Under the pieces are notes generated by a model, which had not been told where the DNA came from, ran no database searches, and worked only from the letters and a program-made list of their open reading frames with translations. This document shows, piece by piece, positions 5,864-13,251 of a stretch of DNA of 28,168 bases (positions are counted from its first letter, which is position 1; each line of letters opens with the position of its first letter). A program made the position numbers and the translations under genes. This DNA is from JAGQNK01 sp964573155 (GTDB lineage: Bacteria; Patescibacteriota; Saccharimonadia; Saccharimonadales; JAGQNK01): contig CAZNIN010000008.1 in assembly GCA_964573155.1 (NCBI GenBank), positions 1-28,168 of the forward strand, in the 5' to 3' direction.

Positions 5864-8377
5864 ATGGAAAATCCAAAGAATCAATTAGCGACAAAGCTCA
5901 AAGAAGCCAACAACGTCTTAGTCACCGTGAGTACTAATCCGACGGTTGACCAGATATCGGCGGCGATCGGCTTGACGCTTTTCCTTACCAGGCTGAAAAA
6001 GCATGCTACCACGGTGTTCAGTGGTCAGATTCCTTCGACGATTGATTTCCTAAAGCCCGAGGAAACCATAGAAACAAACACTGACTCGTTGCGTGATTTT
6101 ATTATTTCGTTAGATAAAGCCAAGGCTGACAAGATTCGGTACAAAGTCGAAGACACAATGGTGAAAATATTCATCACACCGTACAGGACGTCAATAACTG
6201 ACCAGGACCTCGTCTTTAGTCAGGGAGATTTCAATGTTGATGTCGTTGTCGCACTTGGTATTCAGAATAGAGAAGACATCGACCAGGCGATTATGGCGCA
6301 TGGACGAATTTTGCATGATGCAGTAGTCGCTACTGTGAACCTGGGTGAAGGATCTGATATCGGCACGCTCAATTGGACTGATTCGCACTCTAGCAGTTTG
6401 TGTGAAATGATGGTTATGATAACGGATCTGCTCAAGGCAAATTCACTTGATGGCCAGATGGCTACCGCTTTTCTGACGGGAATTGTTGCTGAAACCGAGC
6501 GCTTTAGTAACGAGAAAACGTCATCGAACACCATGAATGCCAGCGCCAAGCTAATGGCCGCTGGCGCAAATCAACAGCTGGTTGCCACCAAATTACAGCC
6601 GCCAGATGATGAGTCTCCTAGGGAGCCTAAGAGCCCACAAGACCCAGGAGATCAGGGTAGTGATGGTGATGTGCCGAAAGATGCGATGCTGGAAGACGAT
6701 GGATCGTTGCGCATTAATCATCCAAGTAGTATTCCCGAGGCTGATGACTCACAAAACGTGCCACCTGTTGATATGCTTCCACAGCCGTGGACGCCTGAAG
6801 GTTTGGTAAACGCAAACGCACCCGAGTCGATGGATGAACAGTATGACCCGAGGAATCGCCCAATGCTGGATACGCCCCCGCAGCCATTACAGCAAGATGA
6901 TGGATTATTTGGCATACCTTCCAGAGAAGAACAGAATTCTAACTACAGGGAAAGCAACACTAATTCAAAGATTGTTACAGAGCCACCGCAGTATGGTGGT
7001 CAGTTGAGTGCAGCTGCAAATGATGTTAGCGACGATACGAACCCCTTGAATTTACCACCGGTATCTATGCCGATGCTGAGTCGTAAGCCCGAGCCACAAC
7101 ATCAGGAGGCGTCGGAAAAGCCTGAAGAAGATGGACCGCCAGAACCATATACTGTATTTGATCCGGAGCCCCAAAAGCCCGAAACGGAACAGGTGGCTCC
7201 GCCATCCCCACCAGAGCCAACGGCAAATTTTCCCAGGGCGGTTGAGCCGGTAGGTCTACGTTTACCAACTCCACCGCCGCCGACTCCAGCTTCGGTTTTG
7301 CAATCCGAGTTACCAAAGCAAATTGAAAAGCCGTCCGCAACAGGACATTCATTCGTAGACATGGGCGACAAAACGCTTGATCAAATCGAAGAAAAGGTCG
7401 CGAGTCCACCGCCAGCCAGTGAACGTAAGCCGATTGAACCTGACGAGAGTGTCGATTATAAGCAGGAAGCGGTGAATCATATCGCAAAAGTGATGTCTGA
7501 CAAAACGCTTGATCAAATCGAAGAAAAGGTCGGCAAAACACACAAGCAGTCCGTTGATGAGCCCAAGGAAGAGATTGACTACAAGCAAGAGGCTGCCAAG
7601 CATGTAGCCAAAGTAATGTCAGACAAGACATTGGATAAGATCGAAGAAAAGGTTCATAGTCCGCATCTTGAGAAAAAGGCAGATGTTATCCCCGCAGAAA
7701 AGACCAAAAAGGAAGAAGTATCGGCATTAAGTTATGAGCCGCATGAATCTGAGCCAAAAGAGAAAATAGAAAAATCTGAAGGGGCGAAAACTGCCAATGC
7801 AGAGCCTGTCGATAAGCCCAAAACTGACGAGAAGCAGAAGTCAGAAAAAGAAGCTGATTCTTCACCGGTCGCAGCAAAAAAACCGGAGGTAGCCGCAACC
7901 CTATCAACACCAGCTAACTTAAAGAAGTCTGACAAACCCCAGACGATAACCCCAGAGCCGAAAAAGAAACCGGAACCAACACCGGCGCCAGAAGCCGAAA
8001 AAGCCAAACAAGACGAGGCTCGAGATGCAGTCATGCGGGCAATAAATGCCGGTGGCGATGGCAGAACATCATTGCCACCACTTGAGGCGGTTGGTACTGC
8101 AGGTGCGATGGAGGTCAGCCATAGCGAAGCTACTGGTTCGGACAACCAGGCTGAATCTTCGCCGCCACCAGTTCCGCCACCTATGCCAGCAACTCCCCGA
8201 CACACGGGTCCGTCACCTAATATCAGTATTGATCCAGAAGATGGGACGCTTATACCCTTGCCACCCAATCTTGTGCCGAACAGCGACGAATTGCCAGCAG
8301 ATGTCACAGCTGCGGCGAGCGAGGCTTCGCCGCCACCAGTTCCGCCACCTATGGTGCCACCAGTGCAGAAGGTATAG
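5864..8377 (+). CDS. Degenerate DHH-family (NrnA-like) protein with long disordered repeat tail
   Basis: An 837-aa protein. Residues ~5-245 follow the DHH phosphoesterase fold (NrnA/bifunctional oligoribonuclease type), but the metal motifs are altered. Motif I reads NPTVDQISAAIG in place of a DxD pair, motif II has Ala130 where Asp is usual, DHH is replaced by NLG at 149-151, and motif IV is GIVAETERF with Glu for Asp. Hydrolysis is therefore doubtful. Residues ~246-837 are Pro/Glu/Lys-rich, predicted disordered, with three copies of DKTLDQIEEKV-like and two of DYKQEA-like units, and two SPPPVPPPM units near the end. It lies just before truB, the place where nrnA often sits in Firmicutes. 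A scaffold or RNA-binding role is inference only. Confidence 0.8.
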   Translation: MENPKNQLATKLKEANNVLVTVSTNPTVDQISAAIGLTLFLTRLKKHATTVFSGQIPSTIDFLKPEETIETNTDSLRDFIISLDKAKADKIRYKVEDTMVKIFITPYRTSITDQDLVFSQGDFNVDVVVALGIQNREDIDQAIMAHGRILHDAVVATVNLGEGSDIGTLNWTDSHSSSLCEMMVMITDLLKANSLDGQMATAFLTGIVAETERFSNEKTSSNTMNASAKLMAAGANQQLVATKLQPPDDESPREPKSPQDPGDQGSDGDVPKDAMLEDDGSLRINHPSSIPEADDSQNVPPVDMLPQPWTPEGLVNANAPESMDEQYDPRNRPMLDTPPQPLQQDDGLFGIPSREEQNSNYRESNTNSKIVTEPPQYGGQLSAAANDVSDDTNPLNLPPVSMPMLSRKPEPQHQEASEKPEEDGPPEPYTVFDPEPQKPETEQVAPPSPPEPTANFPRAVEPVGLRLPTPPPPTPASVLQSELPKQIEKPSATGHSFVDMGDKTLDQIEEKVASPPPASERKPIEPDESVDYKQEAVNHIAKVMSDKTLDQIEEKVGKTHKQSVDEPKEEIDYKQEAAKHVAKVMSDKTLDKIEEKVHSPHLEKKADVIPAEKTKKEEVSALSYEPHESEPKEKIEKSEGAKTANAEPVDKPKTDEKQKSEKEADSSPVAAKKPEVAATLSTPANLKKSDKPQTITPEPKKKPEPTPAPEAEKAKQDEARDAVMRAINAGGDGRTSLPPLEAVGTAGAMEVSHSEATGSDNQAESSPPPVPPPMPATPRHTGPSPNISIDPEDGTLIPLPPNLVPNSDELPADVTAAASEASPPPVPPPMVPPVQKV
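7367..7654 (+). repeat. Triplicated DKTLDQIEEKV unit in the tail
   Basis: A 34-bp sequence at 7367-7400 is repeated exactly at 7499-7532, 132 bp (44 codons) later. A third, diverged copy lies at 7622-7654 (DKTLDKIEEKV). Between them DYKQEAVNHIAKVMS and DYKQEAAKHVAKVMS make a second paired unit, so the longer period is about 41-44 residues. The exact DNA identity of the first two copies suggests recent duplication or conversion. Confidence 0.9.
8157..8353 (+). repeat. Direct repeat encoding SPPPVPPPM
   Basis: A 29-bp sequence at 8157-8185 is repeated exactly at 8325-8353, 168 bp apart and in frame. Both copies encode a polyproline motif of the sort bound by SH3-, WW- or EVH1-like folds. The second copy lies just before the stop codon. 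Confidence 0.9.
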
Positions 8378-8405
8378 TCACATCGCTGAACAGATAACTT
8401 TAGGG

Positions 8406-8411
8406 TATCCT
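8406..8411 (+). promoter_or_regulatory. Candidate -10 box of truB
   Basis: TATCCT at 8406-8411, ending 7 nt before ATG 8419. The spacing fits the leaderless pattern, but the hexamer is imperfect and no good -35 is visible. Read-through from the gene ending at 8377 is also possible. Confidence 0.35.
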
Positions 8412-8418
8412 GTCTGGT

Positions 8419-9099
8419 ATGGATGGAATATTACTGATAGATAAACCCAAGGGCTGGACATCATTTGATGTAGTTGCGAAAGTCCGCGGCATCATTCGTC
8501 GTGAAACGGGCCTCAAGAAACCAAAAGTTGGCCACACGGGCACGCTTGACCCACTTGCGACGGGATTATTGGTGTTGGTAGTCGGGAAGTATACAAAACG
8601 TGTTCCAGAGCTTTCCAAAGCCGACAAGACGTACGAAGTGACCATGAAACTTGGGGAAGTCAGTTCAACAGGCGATGATGAAGGTGAAAAGACGCTTGTA
8701 TCAGATATGCAGCCCTCAGAAAAAGAGGTGATGCGTGCAGTTAAAGGCTTCGTCGGGGACATCGAACAGATACCACCGGCGTACTCGGCGATCAAAGTGA
8801 ACGGTCAGCGAGCTTATAAATTAGCCAGGGCAGGCAAAGAGGTGAAGATCGAACCGCGTAAAGTGAAAATATACGAAATCGATGCAATTGCATATGACTA
8901 TCCAGCGGTAAGGTTTACCGCCAAAGTCAGCAGCGGTACGTACATCCGCTCATTGGTCGAAGATATTGGCAAGGCACTAGGTTCTGGAGCATATATGTCC
9001 GACCTCCGCCGCACGCAGGTGGGTGAATTTACCATAGAGAAGTCTAAAAGTGTCGAAATAATTCAAGAAAAAGGCTTGAATCTTATAACCCTAGATTGA
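8419..9099 (+). CDS. truB: tRNA pseudouridine-55 synthase TruB (short form)
   Basis: A 226-aa TruB that isomerises U55 in the T-loop of tRNAs. It has GILLIDKPKGWTSFDVV at the N-terminus and HTGTLDPLATGLLVL with catalytic Asp44. The conserved IPPAYSAIKVNGQRAYKLAR and SSGTYIRSLVEDIGKALG segments follow. It ends near residue 226, against ~290-310 in E. coli or Bacillus, so the C-terminal PUA domain is missing. No Shine-Dalgarno site is seen. It lies 41 bp after the DHH-domain gene and 2 bp before the end of convergent bcp. Confidence 0.96.
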   Translation: MDGILLIDKPKGWTSFDVVAKVRGIIRRETGLKKPKVGHTGTLDPLATGLLVLVVGKYTKRVPELSKADKTYEVTMKLGEVSSTGDDEGEKTLVSDMQPSEKEVMRAVKGFVGDIEQIPPAYSAIKVNGQRAYKLARAGKEVKIEPRKVKIYEIDAIAYDYPAVRFTAKVSSGTYIRSLVEDIGKALGSGAYMSDLRRTQVGEFTIEKSKSVEIIQEKGLNLITLD

Positions 9100-9101
9100 C
9101 A

Positions 9102-9548
9102 TTACTGCGCCTGAAGGTGCTTTAGGTCTTCAAGAACCTTTTCGCCGTGGCCGAGCGGTGTGACACGTCCGTAGGTTTTGACGATTTCACCCTTGGGGCT
9201 AATGATGAATGTTTTCCGCAATATGCCTTCACGGCCGAACATCTTCTTGCCCCAGGCACCGTAGGCTTCGATGGTTTTGCCCTCTGGGTCTGAGAGAAGA
9301 GTGAAGTTCAACTGATGTTTTGTCTTGAATTTACGGTGGCTATCAGTATCATCCTTGCTAATGCCGACCACTTCGGCGCCGACGTCGATCAGCTCGTCGT
9401 TAGCATCGCGTAAGCTGCAGGCCTCGACCGTGCAGCCGGGCGTATCGTCCTTGGGGTAAAAGTACAGCACCAGCCACTTACCGGCAAAGTCTGCCAGCGT
9501 TCGTGTCTTGCCATCCTGGTCGGTCAATGAAAAATCTGCAGCTTTCAT
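9102..9548 (-). CDS. bcp: Thioredoxin-dependent peroxiredoxin (BCP/PrxQ)
   Basis: A 148-aa cytoplasmic peroxiredoxin that reduces hydrogen peroxide and organic peroxides using thioredoxin. Peroxidatic Cys39 is in FYPKDDTPGCTVEACSLRD, with resolving Cys44 five residues later, the mark of the atypical two-Cys BCP type. GISKDDTDSHRKFKTKHQL and LRKTFIISPKGEI are family segments. The start at ATG 9548 (MKAADFSL) lies 6 nt after TACACT; an upstream extension of the frame overlaps the promoter and is rejected. It is divergent from the archaemetzincin-like gene with a shared -35, and convergent with truB. Confidence 0.96.
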   Translation of the reverse strand: MKAADFSLTDQDGKTRTLADFAGKWLVLYFYPKDDTPGCTVEACSLRDANDELIDVGAEVVGISKDDTDSHRKFKTKHQLNFTLLSDPEGKTIEAYGAWGKKMFGREGILRKTFIISPKGEIVKTYGRVTPLGHGEKVLEDLKHLQAQ

Positions 9549-9554
9549 GTACCT

Positions 9555-9607
9555 AGTGTACGCCAAGGTGTAGTATATTGACAAATAAGCACAATATATG
9601 CTATAAT
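9555..9607. promoter_or_regulatory. Divergent promoters with overlapping -35 boxes (bcp / protease)
   Basis: Rightward: TTGACA (9578-9583), 18 bp, TATAAT (9602-9607, TGC extension), ATG 9614. Leftward: TTGTCA (9584-9579), 18 bp, TACACT (9560-9555), ATG 9548. The two -35 hexamers occupy almost the same base pairs, so RNA polymerase binding in one direction should exclude the other. Both -10 boxes end 6 nt before their starts (3 nt for the alternative ATG at 9611). Confidence 0.8.
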
Positions 9608-9613
9608 AGTATG

Positions 9614-10189
9614 ATGCAGGCGCATATCTTAGCTGAGACGGGAGTGCCGGCGAGCAAGCTGGAGGCGGTCAGTCTTGCTATCGAAACGATAGGCAGACGG
9701 CTCTTGAGATTTGGTGTCTTGGATGTCAATACAACTACCGGAAATCTTGAGGAAAGTTTACCTCGCATTGGAAGCCAGGTTGACTCAGCCATTATTACAA
9801 GCGTGCCGCCGTGGGAAGACAGATCAATGCACGTTATGGTGGTGAAAAGCGATTTGGGCGCCTCAGATGCAGGGCTGAATTTTTGCTATGGCAGATCAGC
9901 GCATGCAAGTGGCAACTTCATCGTCTCTGCTGCGCGTTTGAACGAAGAGGAAATATTCGGAGCGACTGTCCACGAAGCAGGCCATGCTGTCGGGCTGGTG
10001 ACAAGAGAAATGCCCCAGTACGATGAGCGGTCATCTTTTGACGGGCATTGTCGTAATGACTGTGTTATGCAGGCCGTAAACACGCTTGAGGAGATGAGAC
10101 AAACAACTCGTCATGTGCTCGGCAACATGGCTGTGGCTGGTTTTTGTGGTGACTGCGATAGCTATCTACAAAAAGTTCATCTTGCGTAA
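9614..10189 (+). CDS. Archaemetzincin-like zinc metalloprotease with altered zinc motif
   Basis: A 191-aa cytosolic-looking protein. LNFCYGRSAHASGNFIVSAA followed by RL matches the archaemetzincin (peptidase M54) region just before the active site. HEAGHAVG at 120-127 is the zinc/catalytic motif with Glu121. In known archaemetzincins the third His follows after two residues and is next to Cys; here it is His145-Cys146, 17 residues after Gly127, then Cys150-Val-Met152 and Cys178-x2-Cys181. All ligands and the Met-turn are thus present but with an insertion of about 15 residues. Start 9614 is preferred over ATG 9611 by promoter spacing. Peptidase activity is likely but not certain. Confidence 0.78.
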   Translation: MQAHILAETGVPASKLEAVSLAIETIGRRLLRFGVLDVNTTTGNLEESLPRIGSQVDSAIITSVPPWEDRSMHVMVVKSDLGASDAGLNFCYGRSAHASGNFIVSAARLNEEEIFGATVHEAGHAVGLVTREMPQYDERSSFDGHCRNDCVMQAVNTLEEMRQTTRHVLGNMAVAGFCGDCDSYLQKVHLA

Positions 10190-10210
10190 CAGGGACGGGT
10201 GTGGTAGTAT
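10182..10210 (+). promoter_or_regulatory. rpsO promoter
   Basis: TTGCGT (10182-10187), a 17-bp spacer and TAGTAT (10205-10210). The -35 overlaps the last codons of the protease gene. Transcription would begin near 10217 and give a leader of about 46 nt. Confidence 0.6.
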
Positions 10211-10262
10211 CTACGTAACGCCATCGATCTCTTAGTAATAAATCATAAGTAAGGATAATAAG

Positions 10263-10529
10263 TTGATTTCAGCAGAGAAGAAGCAAAAGGTCATTGCTGA
10301 CCTACAGAACGACAAAAAAGATACCGGCAGCGCTGCTGTGCAGGTCGGTATTCTAACTGAACGCATCAAGGAGCTTACCGAGCACCTGAAGGCAAACAAG
10401 CATGATTTCATGGCTCGCCGTGGCCTGTTGCAGATGGTAGGCAAGCGCAAGCGCCTGCTCAAGTACATCGCCGCTCATGACAGCCAAGAGTATCTCGCAT
10501 TGATCAAGAAACTCGGCATACGCCGCTAG
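10263..10529 (+). CDS. rpsO: Ribosomal protein S15
   Basis: An 88-aa S15, which binds the central domain of 16S rRNA and helps form bridge B4 to the 50S subunit. ISAEKKQKVIADLQ, DTGSAAVQVGILTERIKELT, HLKANKHDFMARRGLLQMVG and KRKRLLKYI are all conserved. The start codon is TTG, set by AAGGA (10251-10255) 7 nt upstream; no ATG or GTG fits. S15 often controls its own synthesis from its leader, but no clear S15-like site is visible here. pnp follows after a gap holding two hairpins. Confidence 0.97.
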   Translation: MISAEKKQKVIADLQNDKKDTGSAAVQVGILTERIKELTEHLKANKHDFMARRGLLQMVGKRKRLLKYIAAHDSQEYLALIKKLGIRR

Positions 10530-10540
10530 GACTTTAGAGA

Positions 10541-10597
10541 TTGGACATTGGATGTTAGGTCCAGCTAGCATCCAAGATCTAGAAGCTAAATTCTAGA
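10541..10597 (+). promoter_or_regulatory. Two RNA hairpins between rpsO and pnp
   Basis: Hairpin 1 (10548-10575) has an 11-bp stem including one G-T wobble and a GTCCAG loop. Hairpin 2 (10578-10597) has a perfect 7-bp stem (TCTAGAA/TTCTAGA) and a GCTAAA loop. An alternative stem TGGAC (10542-10546) with GTCCA (10559-10563) would compete with hairpin 1. No T-tract follows either stem, so they look like processing or control elements rather than a classical terminator. In E. coli the rpsO-pnp gap is cut by RNase III and used for PNPase autoregulation; a parallel here is inference. Confidence 0.65.
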
Positions 10598-10682
10598 GAT
10601 ACTTGAAATGTAAAATGGGGGTGGTAGAGCACAGCTTTCCGCTAATACACGTGTGGACAGTTGAACTTTGCTACTCCCGGTA

Positions 10683-10691
10683 GAAAGGAAG
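10683..10691 (+). promoter_or_regulatory. Shine-Dalgarno site fixing the pnp start
   Basis: GAAAGGAAG lies just before ATG 10694. It rules out the longer frame that begins at 10661, which would place this site inside the coding region. Confidence 0.8.
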
Positions 10692-10693
10692 AT

Positions 10694-12832
10694 ATGGGAA
10701 ATACTATAAACCCATTTGGCAAAGATATTATCAAAGTAGAAACAGAATTTTGTGGCCGGACGCTTAGCCTGGAGGTGGGCCGCCTTGGATTCCGCTCGAC
10801 GGCTACCGTACTGGCGCGCTACGGTGACACCGTTGTGCTTGGTACGGCGATGGTGAGCGAAAAAAGTGTCCAGGGCATGGATTACTTTCCGCTCAGTATC
10901 GATTACGAAGAAAAAATGTACGCCGCCGGCAAAATCAGTGGTAGCCGGTTCATCAAGCGCGAAGGCCGCCCCAGTGATGACGCCATTCTGATTGGCCGTA
11001 TCATTGACCGTCCCATCCGGCCGTTATGGCCAAAGGGCTATCGGCATGAAGTGCAGGGCATAGCCTCGGTGCTGAGTATGGATCCGGCATTTCGTCCGGA
11101 CATGATTGCGATGATCGCCGTTAGCGCAGCATTGTCGCTCACTGGTGCGCCATTCGATGGTCCGGTTGCCGGTTTGCGCGTTGGTATTAACGAGCAGGGT
11201 GACTACGAGGCATTCCTGCCAGCTGAGGATTATGACAATGGCAAGCTTGACCTAGTTGTGGCTGCCAAAGAGACCGGCGTTATGATGGTCGAGGCTGGTG
11301 CAAATGAAGCGAGCGAAGACGAGGTAGCCGATGCAATTGCTTGGGCGTTCAAGGCCATGCAGCCAGCCATCAAGCTGCAAGAGGAATTGGTCCAGAAGGT
11401 CGGCGTAACGGCTCAGGAATACGAGTTATTATTGCCTGACGAAGAAATCCAGGAAGAAGTCGATACCTGGCTGGCTGGTAAACTTGGCAAGAATCTGCAC
11501 CGGCCGTACCCAGAGCGTAACGCGCTCGTAGCCGAGCTCCGCGAGTCTTTTCACGAACAGTTCGCCGAACGTCACAGCGAAGATTACGATGAAAAACGAC
11601 GTGAATTTGATGACGCCTTTACGATGGCGCTGCACAAAGACGTGCGTCAGCAGATAGTCGAGGCGGGGATTCGTCCTGATGGCCGAAAACTCACTGAAAT
11701 TCGTCCATTATCCAGCGAAGTCGGCGTTTTGCCACGCACCCACGGGTCGTCTATCTTTACCCGCGGTGTCACACAGGCGCTGAACATAGTGACGCTGGCG
11801 CCGCTGTCGTATGCGCAGATTGTCGACACTATGGAAAAAGACGGCGAACGCCGTTATCTGCACCACTACAACGCACCCGGTTGGACAGTTGGCGAAGTGC
11901 GACGATTGGGTAGTCCGGGCCGCCGCGAAATCGGCCACGGCTATCTGGCAGAGCGCGCTCTGACGGCCGTATTGCCGAGCGAAGCCGAGTTCCCGTATAC
12001 CATTCGTTCAGTGACAGAAATTATGAGCCAAAACGGCTCGACCTCGATGGCTGCCACCTGTTCTAGCTGTTTGGCGCTTCTGGACGCTGGTGTGCCGCTG
12101 AAGCGGCCGGTATCCGGTATTGCTATGGGACTTATGATGGAAGGTGACAAGCCCTACATTATGAGCGATATTGCCGACGCTGAGGACTTTGCGGGTGATA
12201 TGGACTTCAAGGTAACCGGTACGACCGAAGGTATTACAGCCCTACAGATGGACATGAAGGTCCATGGCCTTGACCCAAGCATTTTGCGCCAGGCGCTCGC
12301 ACAGGCCAAAGATGGTCGTGCACATATCCTGGAGCACATGTTGAGCACCATAAATGGACCGCGCAAAGAGATGAGTCCGTACGCACCACGCGTCGAGTCC
12401 ATCCAAATCAACCCAGACAAAATTCGTGAAGTCATCGGCAAGGGCGGCGAGACAATTAACAAGATTATTGCCGAAACTGGTGCTGAAATCGACATCAAAG
12501 ATGACGGAACTGTCTTCATCGCCAGCCCGAATAAAGAGAGCATTGATGGCGCAATCAAGTACATCAAGAATCTCACCGAAGATCCGGAAGTCGGCGGCAT
12601 ATACGAAAACGTACCAGTGGTGAGTGTCTTGGACTTTGGTGCATTTGTTCAGATTATGCCCGGCAAAGACGGACTGGTGCATGTTTCAGAAATGAAAGAA
12701 GAACGGGTGAACAAACCGAGTGATGTCGTCAAAGAAGGTGATCTGGTAACCGTCAAGTTGGTCGCGATTGATGAAAAAGGCCGCCTGCAGCTCAGCATGA
12801 AACAAGCCGCCAGAGAGTCGAAAGGCAAGTAA
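10694..12832 (+). CDS. pnp: Polyribonucleotide nucleotidyltransferase (PNPase)
   Basis: A 712-aa phosphorolytic 3'-5' exoribonuclease, normally a trimer. It has two RNase PH domains (about 10-225 and 315-545) joined by a helical domain, then a KH domain (IREVIGKGGETINKII) and an S1 domain ending in GRLQLSMKQA. Catalytic features include NGSTSMA and SDIADAEDFAGDMDFKVTGT with the metal-binding Asp residues. The usual RGETQAL reads RGVTQAL. The following membrane-protein gene begins at the last base of the stop codon (TAATG), so translation should be coupled. The leader holds two hairpins. Confidence 0.97.
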   Translation: MGNTINPFGKDIIKVETEFCGRTLSLEVGRLGFRSTATVLARYGDTVVLGTAMVSEKSVQGMDYFPLSIDYEEKMYAAGKISGSRFIKREGRPSDDAILIGRIIDRPIRPLWPKGYRHEVQGIASVLSMDPAFRPDMIAMIAVSAALSLTGAPFDGPVAGLRVGINEQGDYEAFLPAEDYDNGKLDLVVAAKETGVMMVEAGANEASEDEVADAIAWAFKAMQPAIKLQEELVQKVGVTAQEYELLLPDEEIQEEVDTWLAGKLGKNLHRPYPERNALVAELRESFHEQFAERHSEDYDEKRREFDDAFTMALHKDVRQQIVEAGIRPDGRKLTEIRPLSSEVGVLPRTHGSSIFTRGVTQALNIVTLAPLSYAQIVDTMEKDGERRYLHHYNAPGWTVGEVRRLGSPGRREIGHGYLAERALTAVLPSEAEFPYTIRSVTEIMSQNGSTSMAATCSSCLALLDAGVPLKRPVSGIAMGLMMEGDKPYIMSDIADAEDFAGDMDFKVTGTTEGITALQMDMKVHGLDPSILRQALAQAKDGRAHILEHMLSTINGPRKEMSPYAPRVESIQINPDKIREVIGKGGETINKIIAETGAEIDIKDDGTVFIASPNKESIDGAIKYIKNLTEDPEVGGIYENVPVVSVLDFGAFVQIMPGKDGLVHVSEMKEERVNKPSDVVKEGDLVTVKLVAIDEKGRLQLSMKQAARESKGK

Positions 12833-13038
12833 TGGACAAAATCCTTAGCAACCGAATAACAATCATTATCGCAGCAGTTGTCATTTATTTCGGTTTTCGC
12901 TTCGTGACACAAGCCGGCATGGCTTTTATGATGCCCCAGAATGACGGCTATGCAATGACTGGCGGTCTCATGATCTTAGCAGGAGGTATCCTAACCGGTA
13001 TGTGGATCAGTAAGTCGAGCAAAACGAAGGGTAAGTAA
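12832..13038 (+). CDS. Small two-helix membrane protein
   Basis: A 68-aa protein with hydrophobic segments at about residues 9-24 and 42-59 and a basic C-terminus (SKSSKTKGK). Its ATG overlaps the pnp stop by one base. The frame ends with TAA directly followed by the ATG of the next gene. I do not recognise the family. The overlap with pnp shows co-expression but not function. Confidence 0.7.
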   Translation: MDKILSNRITIIIAAVVIYFGFRFVTQAGMAFMMPQNDGYAMTGGLMILAGGILTGMWISKSSKTKGK

Positions 13039-13251
13039 ATGACAAAGAAGGTATCGTCAAGACAGAGAACAGACTATCCATCTGCTGGTTTGCGTGGTGT
13101 AATTGGTATTATCTTTGCGTATGCTTTCTTGTCGCGCGCCTTCAGCACCGGAAGCTACTGGCAATATCTTGCGGCATTATTGTTCTTTGTACTAGGGGTA
13201 AAACTCTTGGTCCGTTCTTTTAAAAACTATCATGGCAGCAAAAATAACTGA
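13039..13251 (+). CDS. Small two-helix membrane protein
   Basis: A 70-aa protein with a basic N-terminus (MTKKVSSRQR), hydrophobic segments at about 19-33 and 41-59, and a basic C-terminus. The ATG follows the upstream stop with no gap, and its end overlaps the udg start by 20 bp. AAGGG lies about 9 nt upstream, inside the previous gene. Together with the preceding gene it forms a pair of similar-sized membrane proteins between pnp and udg. Function unknown. Confidence 0.68.
   Translation: MTKKVSSRQRTDYPSAGLRGVIGIIFAYAFLSRAFSTGSYWQYLAALLFFVLGVKLLVRSFKNYHGSKNN

Noticed and set aside
7367..7654. CRISPR-like reading of the spaced repeats
   Set aside because: The repeats are in frame, encode a repeated peptide, and the intervening segments are also similar to each other, so they are protein repeats.
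7065..8307. Long minus-strand ORFs of 188 and 191 aa inside the DHH-protein tail
   Set aside because: They are antisense to a repeat-rich, Pro/Glu/Lys coding region with low-complexity composition; no ribosome binding site or promoter supports them.
10661..10693. Upstream start for pnp
   Set aside because: It would put the GAAAGGAAG ribosome binding site inside the gene; ATG 10694 has normal spacing.
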